Of a stretch of 64,000 nucleotides of DNA, positions 1-12,007 are shown piece after piece (position 1 is the first letter of the stretch; every line of letters begins with the position of its first letter). The position numbers were made by a program, and so were the translations under genes. The notes under the pieces were generated by a model. It searched no databases and had not been told where the DNA came from. It saw nothing but the letters and a program-made list of their open reading frames with translations. Location: NCBI RefSeq assembly GCF_020080835.1, contig NC_058164.1, positions 17,788,688 to 17,852,687 of the forward strand, in the 5' to 3' direction. The DNA comes from Cotesia glomerata. Its lineage: Eukaryota > Arthropoda > Insecta > Hymenoptera > Braconidae.

Positions 1-3000
1 GGTAAAGTTTGCCAATTTCAAATAGGAGATCCTGATATATTTTTCTTTTGTGCTCTTCTTTGGCTGAGATGTTGTGTTCAGCCGGGGCCGAGAACTCAAT
101 GACATAAATGTCACGAGTAGCCTTGTCGAAGAGCACAATATCAGGTTTGTTGTGATCGATCCGCCGGGTTGTTGCAAATGGCATGTTCCAGTAAATTTTG
201 CAACTGTCATTCTCAACAACCTGGGGAATATCTCCTGGCAGATAAGGCAGCACCGGTGTCACGTCAATACCGTAGCGGTGACGAAGATAGTAGTACAGTA
301 CTCTCAGGGCAGCATTGTGACGCTGGATGTATGCACCTCTCGCCAGCACAGGACATGCTGACAAAATGTGCATAAGCGTCTCCGGATGTTGTTTACACGC
401 CCTGCAGGTCGTGTCCGGGAGCTGCACCTGGAGCACCCTGCTACGGTACTCTAGAGTGTTAATGACACCATCTTGGCAAGCAAATATGAACCCTTCAGTC
501 TCGGACATCAGGCCAGCTGACTTTAAGAAGGAAAACGTCAGCTGGGTGGACAAGCCATGATCACGCACGTGTTTAAAGAACACGCTGTGCATAGACTTGT
601 CCATCAGTTTGCCTAGGAGTAGTTTTTCCTCGGCGTTCCTGATGGCGCTCTTGAATTCCTCCTTTCGGAGTTCCATAAGAGCGTTTATCTCTCCAAGACC
701 AAGGGTTCTTGCTGCATATATAGCTGCCTTATACAAGAACGACCCCTTATGCGCATTTTCATGTTTATGTACAATTTGCATAAGGAAGTCATCCTCGTCT
801 GCAGTGAAATTGACAACCTCGAATGTTAAGCCCAGGACCAAACGATCATGCAGCCGCTCCAAACTCTGCAGACCTCTCCCACCGATGGACCGGGAGAGGT
901 ATAATCTGGCGACTGATGAATTGGGGTGCATGCTCCGATTCATATTGATAACCTTACGGGTTTTGATGTCGAGATCTCGTAAATCCTTTCGGGCCCATTT
1001 CAGGACACCGAAAGAGTATAGTAAGACTGGGACAGCGAGCATGTTAGTGGCGGAGACTTTATTTTTGCCGGAAAGTTCGGAGGACCAAATTTTCCGGAGT
1101 CTCCTAACATACTCACTACGGAGACTTGCTCGGACTTCAGAGACCGCATGCATGCGGTGCTCTTCCATTCCTAGGTATCTATACAACTCTCCGGCGCCTA
1201 ATTGTCTTAAGATGCTCCCATCTACTAACTCGACATCATCACCCGTATCAGAGCACTTACCCCCCGCCAGATGTATGACCGCACACTTGTCCAACCCAAA
1301 AGACATTCCGACATCTCGTGTGTACTCTGCTACGATGTTCAGGGCTGCCTGTAGATGATCTTCATTAGCACTATATAGCTTCAGATCATCTATGTAAAGC
1401 AGATGGGTGATCGAGTATTTTCGATCACCCGGAGGCCCCACAGAGTACCCATGGGTTTTACGGAGAGCAACAGATATAGGCAGCAGTGAGATGCAAAACA
1501 GCAGAGGGCTCAAGGAATCGCCTTGGAAGACCCCTCGTTTGTACTCTACAACTCCGGTTACGTGCAGTGCGTTTCCATTTCCTATATGGAAACGCGTTCG
1601 CCAGAGCTGCATTGTACGCCGAATGCATTCCACCGTTTCGGGATTGGCCCCCAGGCACTTGAGGAGGTATAAAATCAACTCATGAGGAGTTGAGTCAAAT
1701 GCCTTGCGATAGTCAATCCAGGCCATTGACAGGTTGCGTTGATAGTAGATCGCATCTTGTATGACACATCGATAAACTATCAGGTTCTCGTTGCAACCTG
1801 ACAGGCCTCTTTTGTTGCCACGCTGTTCATATATCTGTTGCCATATAGGTCCTATCTCCTGCAAGATACGGTTATTCAAAATTTTTGTAAAAATTTTATA
1901 AACCGCATTCAGGCAGGTGATAGGCCTGTAATTCTTTGGGTCAGACAAGTCACCTTTTTTGGGAATCAGTACGGTTCGCCCTTCTACGAGCCAGTCTGGA
2001 ATCGGTTCGTCAGCTCTAATGTAGGATGTAAATATACGGGCCAAATGGAGGTGGGTAGAAGTAAACTTCTTCCACCAGAAGACATTAATGCCATCTGGTC
2101 CCGGGGCAGCCCAATTTCTGCTGCCATCTAGAGCTAAACGAACTTCATTTACACTGACTGCAGGGCTCTCTTCATCAGCATTCTGTCGACGGTGTTTCCG
2201 ACAAAATGCTTTGAAGTCATGCAGAGCTGGAGTGTTGGCGTTTACGTTTGGTTGATCTCCATACAACTCAGTCCAAAAGGCTTCCACCCGCTCAGGTGCT
2301 GGATAATTCCCGGTAACAACAATCTTTGGTGTCAGAAAGCGTGAAGGGCTAGATCGAAACAACGAATTGTCGACCAGCCGTTTCAGCCTTTTCTCTAGTG
2401 ACTTTTTGGCAGTCACTAGAGCTCGCAATTTATTAAGCGACTCTTCCTTGACGACAAGAAGAGTACTTTTATTCAATGTGTGATGACGCCACCGAAGTTC
2501 AGCAGCAATGCGACGTACTCGGGGCGTGTATGCTCGTTGAGTTGTTTCGAACTCAATCACACATTGGATGCGAGAGACATGTTTCCGGGATCTGTCAATT
2601 TTGTCGCCAAGTTGTGCGATGCGCTGTCTCAACCTTGCCTCGATTGAGAGACGATGTCTCTCTCTCGGAAAAGCCGAAACTGCTGCACCATACACAACCT
2701 GGTTCACAGCGACCAGAGTGGAATCCTCCTGGATCTGTGTAAGGAGATCTTCATTGACCGTGTCAAGTTGTTGTTGGGAGTAAGTTATCTTTTTAGATAT
2801 ACTTACTTGCCGTCCTATAAAGGGATTGTTGTTATCCAAGGAGGAACGGCGTCGCTCTTGGTGTAATTGCGCCGGAAAGGAAAGTCTATTAGACTGCCTT
2901 CTATCCGGCACAAGCGATCGTCTGTTACGCCGGAGATGAGCGGCATAGTTACGCAGGTGTTTCGGCGTAAAATGTGCTAGCTCCGGATGCATGTCACTCC

Positions 3001-3034
3001 AAAGAGTGTGCATCCGGGCTATGTAACCGATCAT
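1..3034 (-). CDS. R4/Dong-like LINE single ORF: reverse transcriptase plus restriction-like endonuclease (3' end off window)
   Basis: The minus-strand frame is open from 3226 to the left edge without a stop; ATG codons lie at 3034 and 3013. I read a helical N-terminal region, then RT: the fingers block with PGPDGINVFWWKKF, a LIPKKGD/NYRPI block, a motif A segment WIDYRKAFDSTP near 1720, FQGDSLSPLLF near 1520, and the catalytic YIDDLKLYS near 1395. Downstream come a zinc-knuckle-like C-x2-C-x7-H-x4-C (TCRACKQHPETLMHILSAC, about 395-295) and a PD...E segment (KPDIVLFD then YVIEFSAP, about 145-75). RT, knuckle and restriction-like endonuclease in this order, in one ORF, is the R2/R4 superclade layout. 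The missing 5' zinc fingers and the TAA-repeat insertion favour R4/Dong over R2. No frameshift was found in about 1,010 codons. An intact copy could mobilise by target-primed reverse transcription. The C-terminus and 3' UTR are outside the window. Confidence 0.85.
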   Translation of the reverse strand, partial: MIGYIARMHTLWSDMHPELAHFTPKHLRNYAAHLRRNRRSLVPDRRQSNRLSFPAQLHQERRRSSLDNNNPFIGRQVSISKKITYSQQQLDTVNEDLLTQIQEDSTLVAVNQVVYGAAVSAFPRERHRLSIEARLRQRIAQLGDKIDRSRKHVSRIQCVIEFETTQRAYTPRVRRIAAELRWRHHTLNKSTLLVVKEESLNKLRALVTAKKSLEKRLKRLVDNSLFRSSPSRFLTPKIVVTGNYPAPERVEAFWTELYGDQPNVNANTPALHDFKAFCRKHRRQNADEESPAVSVNEVRLALDGSRNWAAPGPDGINVFWWKKFTSTHLHLARIFTSYIRADEPIPDWLVEGRTVLIPKKGDLSDPKNYRPITCLNAVYKIFTKILNNRILQEIGPIWQQIYEQRGNKRGLSGCNENLIVYRCVIQDAIYYQRNLSMAWIDYRKAFDSTPHELILYLLKCLGANPETVECIRRTMQLWRTRFHIGNGNALHVTGVVEYKRGVFQGDSLSPLLFCISLLPISVALRKTHGYSVGPPGDRKYSITHLLYIDDLKLYSANEDHLQAALNIVAEYTRDVGMSFGLDKCAVIHLAGGKCSDTGDDVELVDGSILRQLGAGELYRYLGMEEHRMHAVSEVRASLRSEYVRRLRKIWSSELSGKNKVSATNMLAVPVLLYSFGVLKWARKDLRDLDIKTRKVINMNRSMHPNSSVARLYLSRSIGGRGLQSLERLHDRLVLGLTFEVVNFTADEDDFLMQIVHKHENAHKGSFLYKAAIYAARTLGLGEINALMELRKEEFKSAIRNAEEKLLLGKLMDKSMHSVFFKHVRDHGLSTQLTFSFLKSAGLMSETEGFIFACQDGVINTLEYRSRVLQVQLPDTTCRACKQHPETLMHILSACPVLARGAYIQRHNAALRVLYYYLRHRYGIDVTPVLPYLPGDIPQVVENDSCKIYWNMPFATTRRIDHNKPDIVLFDKATRDIYVIEFSAPAEHNISAKEEHKRKIYQDLLFEIGKLY

Positions 3035-3348
3035 CCCCGGCTCGCTGCGCTGGTAACACGCCAAGAGATCGACTCGCAGTTCCTCCGTCCACTTAAAGTT
3101 AGTCCTTAAAGCGCCAGTGTCATCATCATTTATCGGGTCCGGTGTGCTCCTCCCACCTGATAAATGGTCCTTATCCGAAAAGGACTGGTTGCGGGGAGCA
3201 CTTCTGAGATTATGTCTTGTTGTAACTCAGAGTTTCAGTGCAGTGGGTAGTTGGCCCACTGCACCTGTTACGTCGTTTGCCTACAGACCTGGTGATCTGG
3301 TCTGCGTTTCCCGCGGTGCGCCACTTGGAGGCCACGTAACAAGCCCGC
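1..3348 (-). mobile_element. R4/Dong-like non-LTR retrotransposon, 5' portion
   Basis: Element in minus orientation. The ORF occupies 1-3034. Positions 3035-3226 are open in the same frame but lack ATG. The probable 5' UTR runs to 3348, where sequence changes abruptly to a (TTA)n tract, that is (TAA)n on the element strand. Dong of Bombyx was described as inserting in TAA repeats. The element is GC-richer than its surroundings, which marks the boundary. The 3' end, and any TAA tract beyond it, is off the window. Confidence 0.75.

Positions 3349-3398
<50 letters not shown>
3349..3398. repeat. (TTA)n microsatellite, probable LINE target
   Basis: About 16 uninterrupted TTA units directly abut the 5' end of the R4/Dong-like element. 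On the element strand these read TAA. Confidence 0.9.
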
Positions 3399-3399
<1 letters not shown>

Positions 3400-5647
3400 T
3401 TCATTTATTCTGTAGTATGTGTACGACTTCGTACATGTGCCGCTCTACGAGGGTGAATTACGTATAAAATTTGAATTTCCCGGGATTTGTAGCACTTCGT
3501 ATACATACGGTGCTGTTTGTGTACGGAGTCGTATTGTTTGTTTGCTGTACCTTAGTCACATCGTTAGTTTATTATATAGAATTATATACAATACTTTTTC
3601 GCAGAGAGCTCAAAGTAAATAAATAAAAGGATAACTGCAAGCAATCTACCTTAGTTGATTAACACGTGTGTGAGCACCTTTAAGATTGGAGTTTACTTTT
3701 CTACGGTACTAACTTAAATCTCGCGTTGGCTGCATTTTTTACCGCAAACTATCCCCTTGAAGCTACAGTTTATGTAGATATAATTCCAGTGCGCTCTGGC
3801 GGCCGTAAATGTTAGCTGTGAATTACTTTTTTTAACTGTAGTTGCGTATCTATAGGAGGATTACTTCACATTTTTATTTTATCTAGTCTGTGGCATGTCA
3901 CTTTTTACATAAAAAAAAAAGTCAGGATCGAAAAATGTGAGCGCGCTATAGTATGTGCTGATAAAATTTAATAATTTCAAGTAAATAAATTGTTATAAGT
4001 GAATATAAATTAATTAATACGGTAAAATAAATTATGAATTACTGTTATAATAAACAAATTAGTGAAAAAAAGTACCGGAGAATTAAATTAAATTTCGCAA
4101 CCTCAAAAAACCGTTCTGCTTACAGTAAACACATTCGGTAGTCTGGCGCTCCGTTTGCAACGGGATTTTTGAACGGAACTTGGCGCCAGATTCTACCGAA
4201 TCTGTAGATGTTTAATAAATAAAATAAAATTGTGAATTTCACTATTATTTGAATGATGTAGAATATAAAAAAATTTTCTTGATTTTCGCAAGAAAATGGT
4301 CAAAACCTCGCTCAAGTAAATAATAATTCTGTCATCTTCATTATTATAACCTAAGTCGTCCACTTTCCTGTGAAAATTAATAAATTATATTATTATAGGG
4401 GCAAATTTTAACATTCATAAAAAGCTTTTTATCCTTGTAATTATAAGAATAACAATTTAGTAAAACGGTTGACCCTACACGCTATCCCAGCAACTTCCTG
4501 CTAATTTTAAATGCAAAGAACTTTAAATTACAAAAATGATGACGTTTTTGACCTTAAAACATAGTTTTACAGATATTTTGAACGCTCAAATATCCAAAAG
4601 AAAACTATACTTTGAACTCTTCGAACTCAGAAGTAAAGTTTATATTTAATAAAAGACTTATTTAAATATATTTGAACGGCAGTAACTTTCATACAAATCA
4701 ATCGATTTTTATGTGATAGGCAGTATACAGTATAGTCAAGAGAGCTTTTAATAAAACTATCTAATAGAAATTCGATCAGGTGACGAATTAAAAAATTATA
4801 TTGATAAATCATGATTTTTAGGTGGATTTTGTTAGAAATCTAACTATTGCATTAGTCCTCATGGTGGAATTTTCACCTGATTTTGCTATCATGTGTCATA
4901 ATTAGTCAAATAAGTTCCAAAAACACCATTGGTTAAAAACTTATATGTGTATGTATATATATTAGGGTGTGCCAAAATTTAACTTCCGTGGAGAACCTTT
5001 TAAAATTGGAATTTTGAGTTCCACTTTTGACAGGGGCTGTGTTTGGGCATTTCCTAAGATATTTTAGGGGGGAGACGATGTATTTGATTTTCATAGAATT
5101 TTTTAACAGAAGCTTAGTTTGGGCGTTTCCGGTGAAAATTCAAAATTTGGCCGGAAGTTCCCAAACTAACTTTTGAACACCATCAAGTTTGTTCCAATTA
5201 GCTTAGTCTTTCGAAACTTATCAAATCTTTTGAAGTGGTTTCTCCAGATTTATTAAACAAATTTTTAAAAGAATAAAGAGTTAAATTAGTTGAAAAATTC
5301 TTCACAAGTATGATATTTTTAGCTTATAATACCTATAATAACCCTAAAGAATAAGATAATTAATAAAAATGATTAAGATGTTAATTATAATCAGAGTTTT
5401 TAAAATATTAAAAAAAGACGTTAGTAATAATTTCGAAAATCATAAACGACCACTAACTAGGGTGTAAAATAAAGCACAAACTAATCAAAATTTTACATTT
5501 CTAATATATCTTGCTTTATTTATTAGCAAATTTGTAACTAACAAAGAAATGAGATAATCTTGTTTGAATATATTGGATACAAAATGATATCATCATCCTC
5601 ATAGAAAAAAGAAGTTATTTTTTTTTATTATTTTGTCCGGAGTTTGA
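3399..5647. other. AT-rich intergenic DNA with two diverged dispersed repeats
   Basis: No gene seen. Positions 3742-4200 match 29459-29760 plus 30460-30550 (shared landmarks: GCAAACTATCCCCTT, GAACGGAACTTGGCGCCAGA), so this is a dispersed repeat of about 450 bp whose second copy has an insertion. Positions 4455-4985 resemble 10455-10625 and 14815-14955 (landmarks CGGTTGACC, AGAAATCTA, TATTGCATT), suggesting a second family whose other copy is split by the 3.9 kb foldback element. The rest is low-complexity A/T sequence. Confidence 0.5.
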
Positions 5648-5651
5648 AGTG

Positions 5652-7764
5652 TGTCACGGTGTTCACACGCCGTGGCATTTCCCGCCGGGCTTGAGCACAC
5701 TGGTGTGGGAGGCTCCGCTAGATGGCGGCACCTCCCGGGCGAATAAATTAAAATTTATTAGAAATAAGATTTAGTTTTAAGTTTATATTATTTACTTGTA
5801 TTTTATTTCAGCCCAAAACGCGATCAAGGTGATTGCCGGCGACTGAAACTACTAGTGGACAAATTTAATTATTTAGTTTAAATAATTAATTTATTTAATT
5901 AAATTAATTTATAAAATGTGCGGGGCCCAAGTAGACGGTCGACGGGCCTGAAGATGCCTGAGGTCCCCAATTTGGAGCACACGAGCCTGAAGCTCGGCTC
6001 AAATTTATGCATAAAACTCACGTTTGGGTATTTGTCGTACGATTATTTGAATAATGGTTATAATTGTTGTTAAATTGATATTTCATGCGGGTGCCGGCTC
6101 GATTCATGCCCTAAAAGAGAATCATTTATCACGCGGTGGAATTGGATTTTTGAAAATAATACTGGCAATAGCCGAGGTGACGGAAAGTCCCTCGAGAGGG
6201 CAGGTGAGTATCTGCAACTGGTTGCATGCTGCCGGAAAAAGAAAACAGTCACAGGCGTGAAACTGCATAGAGTGCATCGGTGTGTTCAAGCCAGTGCACA
6301 GTCTTATTTCATTAATAAAGCAATTGCTCATAAATATTTATTGGTTCCACCGAAATTGTTTGACCTGGTGATTGAACGTAATCTGGTAAGTCCTTGATAA
6401 TTTTCCACCGTGGTGACTGTTGAGATTCTCCTGGGCAAGATCCAGCGCCGGTTTCCCACGTGAGGCGGCCATTTTGGCCACGTGGCTAATTGATAATAAA
6501 TTAATTGCAGTGAACTGTTCGATAATAAAATTGAATTCATTAATAACCAAACGTGGGTTAAATCGTTGAGAAACTAAATATAGGCCTCTCGGGGGAAATT
6601 TGCGGCGGTTAATCACCTGATCGCGTCCTGTGGCTCGTGCCGAAATTTTATTGCGCACTTACTAAGATCAAAATTTAATCATGCGATAATTTTATGATTA
6701 CTTTTCTATATAATTATTATCATTATTGTTGTTCACGCTTTGCGACTAAGTTTGTTTGAAGTCGGCTGATATAATTCGCGGCCAACATTATTTTGTTATA
6801 ATTACTAGTAATTTTTGGAAATTATAATTTAGCTTATAATTAGCGAAGCAAATCTTATTTTGCAATATTTATAGAGATTATTTCGCATTATTTGCAGTGA
6901 TCGTTTTGCGCTGTTTATAAATAATTATTTGCAACATTTATAAATATTAGTTTGCATTATTTACATTTATTATTTTGCGTTATTTATAAGTAGTTATATG
7001 CAACATTTATAAATCTTAGTTTGCATTATTTACACTTATTATTTTGCGATATTTGTGAATGATTATTTGCAATATTTGTAAGGATTGTTTTGCATTTTTA
7101 TAAATAATATCATATTCGATATTATTTAAACTTGACCATTGTTATAATTATTTTTGCGATTATTATTATATCCGAAGGCAGACATAACGCATTTGAGATT
7201 AACAAAAGTTAATTGTTGATTAAGGTATTCAGAGAGAATTTATTTGTATACAGAAATAGGAATAAGTCGGCCTGCGAGGATCTCAACAATCTCGACCTCT
7301 GAGGCCGTAATTAAAATAAACTTATCTATGAAAATTTATTTAGTTAATTAATCTGATAATTTTTCAAATTACTTCCTTTCTGCTAACTCTCAATTTCCTT
7401 TATCTTTCCTAATACTTATTCGCCTTATGCTAAGTACTCGATATAAAATATTACTCTGCCGTCTATTATCTATTACTACCTTCATTTGATCTCAATATTG
7501 GCTTTAACTATTTCGTGATTTATTTTTATTCACATCCTTTCGAGTTGTTAATTGATCGTCCGGTACGGCCCTTGGCACTTTATCATTTTGGTAATTTTTA
7601 TACAAAATTACCTGGCGCCCTCATCGTGCACTAACCCATCCTGGGTAGTCTCGGGTTCATTTTGTTAATTTGTCGATTAGGGGCGAGCGTAGAAAACCGT
7701 ACCCAGCCGGTATCTCCGCCTCCGGTGGGAATTCATTTAAAATTCAGGGGAAAGTTTTGTTACA
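5652..7764. mobile_element. solo LTR, about 2.1 kb, AGTG target duplication
   Basis: The segment begins TGTCACGGTG and ends TTTTGTTACA (TG...CA) and is flanked by AGTG at 5648-5651 and 7765-7768. Near its 3' end it has CCTGGCGCCCTC, matching the position and wording of GGTGGCGCCCTGG in the LTR at 25460-27759, so the two are probably related. No gag or pol coding is present, so this is a recombined solo LTR. Positions about 6895-7105 hold degenerate repeats of a TTTGCATTATTTA-type motif. I see no unambiguous promoter. The 4 bp duplication alone could arise by chance; the TG/CA ends and the sister element support the call. Confidence 0.65.
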
Positions 7765-7768
7765 AGTG

Positions 7769-8146
7769 TTTTGACGTGAATTATTATCAGCCAAGCGTTG
7801 ACCCTATAGAGAAATATTCTTGTGTTTCTCAGAATAATGACGAGCACCATATCCAGAGTCGGCCGCCACTTTCGAGTGATTATTTTGATTGTTCATTGCT
7901 AGAAAGATAAGAAATAAAACTAAAAAAATCTTATGATTAAATATTAATCGGAGGAGAAAGAGACAATTTAGTGAAATCAGACGGAAATAGCTTCGAAATA
8001 TCAGATTTGTAAAATTTCTAAACTTACATGGTTAATGTAGTGATGACAAGTATTGGAAAAATAAAACATTTTTTTATATACAATAAAAGAAAAGAAAATT
8101 GAAAAATATGTATCTATCTATAAATATGTATTATTTAAAAAAAAAA
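7769..8146. other. no feature seen
   Basis: AT-rich spacer between the solo LTR and a foldback element. No open frame with recognisable protein similarity. Confidence 0.5.
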
Positions 8147-8588
8147 AATTATTTATATTTTTGATTGAACTTTCAATTTTCTGTTTTCTTTAATTTCACC
8201 ACTCTGACCAGATTTTTCATGTTTAATTTAATTTTAAGTTTTTAACTAATGAAGATATAGGGAAAAAATTTAAAAGTTATTTATTCTTTATTAATTAAAT
8301 AACAAATTAAGCAAAAATTTGAAGCTCTTACTCAATGATTCTGAAAGATTATTTTCATAAAAAAATGATATGAATTTAATAAATAATTGAGTAAGAGCTT
8401 CAAATTTTGGCTTTAATTTCTTATTCAATTAATAAAGAATAAATAAGTCTCTAATTTTTTCTTTGTATCTTCATTAGTTAAAAAGTTATTATAAAATTAA
8501 ACATAAAAAACCAGGTCAGAGTGGTGAAATGAAAAAGAACAGAAAATTGAAAGTTCAATCAAAAATATAAATAAATTTTTTTTTTAAT
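8147..8588. mobile_element. foldback (MITE-like) element, about 440 bp
   Basis: Inverted arms of about 180 bp: 8147-8330 reads in reverse complement as 8388-8588. Shared landmarks are TTGATTGAACTTTCAATTTT against AAATTGAAAGTTCAATCAAA, and GAAGCTCTTACTCAAT against ATTGAGTAAGAGCTTC around a short loop near 8340-8385. No coding capacity. Superfamily unknown. Confidence 0.75.
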
Positions 8589-9618
8589 AAATAATGGTTA
8601 TTTTTTTTTTAAAGTAAAAAAAGAAAAAAAAATACAAAAAGATAATTCATTAGCTTATAACAGATTGTTTATTAAATAAACAATGAAAATTTAAATAATA
8701 ATCGAATTTTTTTTTTAATATCAAAGACCAAGATAAATTATGATTTCAAAAAAAATGGTTCCTTAATTTTCATAACAAGTGGTAAAAAAGAAATTGTTAT
8801 TTAACAAAAGCGTTTTTAAGCAATAAAAAAATTTTTTTTAAATCATACTTAATTATCATCAAGATTGTTATCAAAAAAAAATTTTTAATTATCTCATACA
8901 CAACGCATTTGTTTAGAACAATTCTTTAAACCCACTTTTTACACATAATTATTCATAACTATTGCAATTTTTGCGAGCGACTAGCATTTTCTGAAAAACT
9001 ATCGAATGATACCTCAATTATAATTTTCGGAAAAGGCAAAAACATTTTGACCTAAAAAGCACTTTTTGAGTAGATTAATACGTAGATGTACAAAGATAAA
9101 AAATATTTTGCGTTACAGATGGCATCCGGGCGCACAATAAAAAATTTTTTCTGAAAATCGACATATTTTTGCTTAAAACGTGCAGAAATTCAAAAAAAAT
9201 TTTTTCTGAAAATTTAAATTTTGTTTCGAAAAATTCAATTTTTTTAGAAGTCGAAAAAAAATTTTAATTACGTAAAATTTTTTTTGCATTTCTTGACATT
9301 CCAGCCAAAAGTAGGTAAGGTAAAAGCCCCAATAGATGATCACGTACCAGTATATGATCACTCCATGTATTTGTATATCTATATTCACAAATATAGGTAT
9401 ACAAATACATGGAGTGATCATATACTGGTTTACTGGTACATGATCATATATTGGGGTTTTTACCTTATGTCGATTCCAAAAAAAAAAAAATTTTTTTTTA
9501 CACCCTTTGCTATTTCACTGCTATTTCAATAAAGCTCAATCTTGTTAGAACCAATGTATTTGTTTTAAGTAATTGTTAAAAAAATATAAAAATTGAAAAA
9601 TAAATCGTTTTTCTTTTA

Positions 9619-9654
<36 letters not shown>

Positions 9655-10643
9655 GATTTATTTAGAAAAAAAAATATTTTCTATGATTTATTTATGTTTT
9701 TTATTATTAATTATCTTTTATAGCAAATTATCATTTGTTTTAAGTATATATTCACGAAAAATATTATTATTTAAAAATGAAATTTAATAAAAAATTCTAA
9801 AATTTGATTAATAATTTTCATTAAAAATTATATGTTATTTAAGAAACAATAAAAAAATAAATTTGTTATAATTGCTATTAGTTACTTACTCGATATTTTA
9901 GTAATAATAAATTTATAGTCACAAACTTCAAAACAATAAAAATACTAAATAATTTTGATGTTACTAATAGGAAGACTAATGTGCAATTGAACAACTTACG
10001 TATAGATAGGATTGTATAATGATTGGCTCAGATGACTAAAGACCTACCACAGAACTTTAGCAAGAAATAATCGAAACATCGTATTACAAGTATATGATAC
10101 TATAACGCTAATATGAAAATGAAAATATAAAATAAAACTTATGACTCTCGTTTTCTTGACTTTAACTTGAGACTCATGAAACATATAAATCACATGTCAC
10201 TATAGTATTAAAAAAATGAAACCAAAAACAGTAAGAATAACTTCCGTTTTAAAACAATAAAAATGTAAACGGTAAGCTTACCTTATATTGTTACATTTTA
10301 GACCAGGTGAGGAGCTAAAATAGAGGATTAAAAGAATTTCAAACTACTAGATATTGATAAAAGCTTACGCAAAATTAAAACGTAATATCGTGAAAAAAAA
10401 ATAAAAATTTATGTAAAAAATTGACTTACCTAAAATGAATGCCAGAAAAAAAAAATCTGGAAATCGGTTGACCGCGCAGGCTAACCCTAGAACTTCCCAC
10501 TAAATTAGAATTTGAAGCACCTTAAAATGAGTTTTTTCGTTAATATATTTGAACTTTGTCGAACTTTGAACTTTGCGTCGTTTGATTTTCATTTTCAAAA
10601 AAGCATTCGACGCAGTTTTTTAAGCACAAAAATGTAAACATTC

Positions 10644-10681
<38 letters not shown>

Positions 10682-10913
10682 CTGAAATTTTATAATTCAT
10701 AATATTATGAATTTTCAACGAAAAAAAATTGTTTTGTATCAAAAAGATTAACATTAAAATTTTTAATTGCCATATAGATTGTATAAGTAAGACAGAGATG
10801 GTAATATCGTTCTGTCACATTCCATGCCGGTAAGCTGAGCAAGTAAGACAGATGTAGTAATATTTTTCTCATCAGCTCAGCTGCTACGCTCGTAAATGTT
10901 GTCATGAGCAGTA
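8589..10913. other. low-complexity A/T spacer with one short hairpin element
   Basis: Long A and T runs (9622-9650, 10646-10679) and no credible gene. Positions 10455-10625 carry a diverged repeat related to 4455-4640. The only structured unit is the palindrome at 9315-9469, listed separately. Confidence 0.5.
9315..9469. repeat. 155 bp near-perfect palindrome
   Basis: Arms share TAAGGTAAAAGCCCCAATA / TATTGGGGTTTTTACCTTA and ACAAATACATGGAGTGATCA / TGATCACTCCATGTATTTGT around a short loop near 9385. This is a hairpin-forming miniature element; the family is unknown. Confidence 0.8.
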
Positions 10914-11764
10914 TAGTCTAGTCGATAAGCTGAAAATGGTACAAAATAGAGATACTGCTCTTAAAATTATGTGCGATAGCTCATTGGATCCGGAATGACG
11001 TCTAAAAAAATGTGCCAAAAGCGTGTATTAGCACTTAAAAAATTGCAAAAGTTATAAACAATTAAAGATGAAAAGAAAATTGCATTTTGTTTTTTGCCAA
11101 TATTTAATAAACTATTGATATTTAAGAAATTTCAAAAAAAGATTCTGAAGGAAGAGGAAATTTCCAATAAAAAACTCCCAACTCCCGGAACTCTATCTCC
11201 ATTATTTATAATTTTAATTTAACGCTGAAAATAGGTCCGCGCGTGACATTTTTAGGATGCGCGCGTGGCGTCAAAAGCGAGTACGGCACATTAATTAATT
11301 TATTTAAGGTATTGAATATTTTTTTTTAAATTTGAAAAAATTATGGTGTGTTCTGAACACTATAATTAATTTATTCCCGTTGGAAATTTTACTTAAAGTT
11401 AATTTTTCAACAAGTTAAACAATTGTTAACTAACGAAATTTTCTCGAACTTCCGTCTTAATTGTAAGTGAAAAAAAATGTTTAAATAATGGTCGTAAAAA
11501 ATTTTCGCTTCGTAGAGCCTTTTTTACATATATACTTAACAAGATCGTGCCATAAAAGTTAAAAAAATATTTATACTTTGTTTATAACAATTTTTTTACT
11601 CAAACAAAAACTTAAAAATCCAAGTAATGTTGTTAAAAAAAATTTTTTTTTTCTAAATCATTATATTATCGTTTTTTTATTAATACAAGATATTTATTGA
11701 TTTGCAAAAAAAATTTTTCCCGCCATTTGTTGATAAATTTTTTATAAACAAATTGATTAAATCA

Positions 11765-11770
<6 letters not shown>

Positions 11771-11801
<31 letters not shown>

Positions 11802-12007
11802 GTTTTAAAGTCGCGTAAACTACTAAGGTCATGAGCGACTACGGTAGGGGATAAACTTTTGAGATTGGAACTCGTTTTATTTTTTGGGCTGAGCAGAATA
11901 ATACACTTAAATATTGAAAATATTCATTGGTGTACGCCGGACTCGAACCCGGTCCAATGCTTTGGTAAGCAAAAGCCGGATCCGATAGGGCTACTGTGCG
12001 CCTCAAT
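11771..12007 (-). mobile_element. tRNA-derived SINE inserted in one arm of the foldback
   Basis: On the minus strand it starts with a tRNA-like head (about 12005-11932): GGCGCACAGTAGCCCTATCG, then box B GGTTCGAGTCC with flanking CCGG/CCGG stem. A body of about 130 bp follows, then a poly-A tail (poly-T at 11771-11800 on plus). Flanks repeat TCAATATT on both sides, and the right arm of the foldback (near 13945-13960) preserves the empty site with a single TCAATATT. That gives a clean filled/empty pair and shows the SINE is younger than the palindrome. Confidence 0.85.

Noticed and set aside
74..2866. Many plus-strand ORFs of 60-250 codons in the first 3 kb
   Set aside because: They are antisense shadows of the uninterrupted minus-strand RT frame, which carries all the recognisable motifs.
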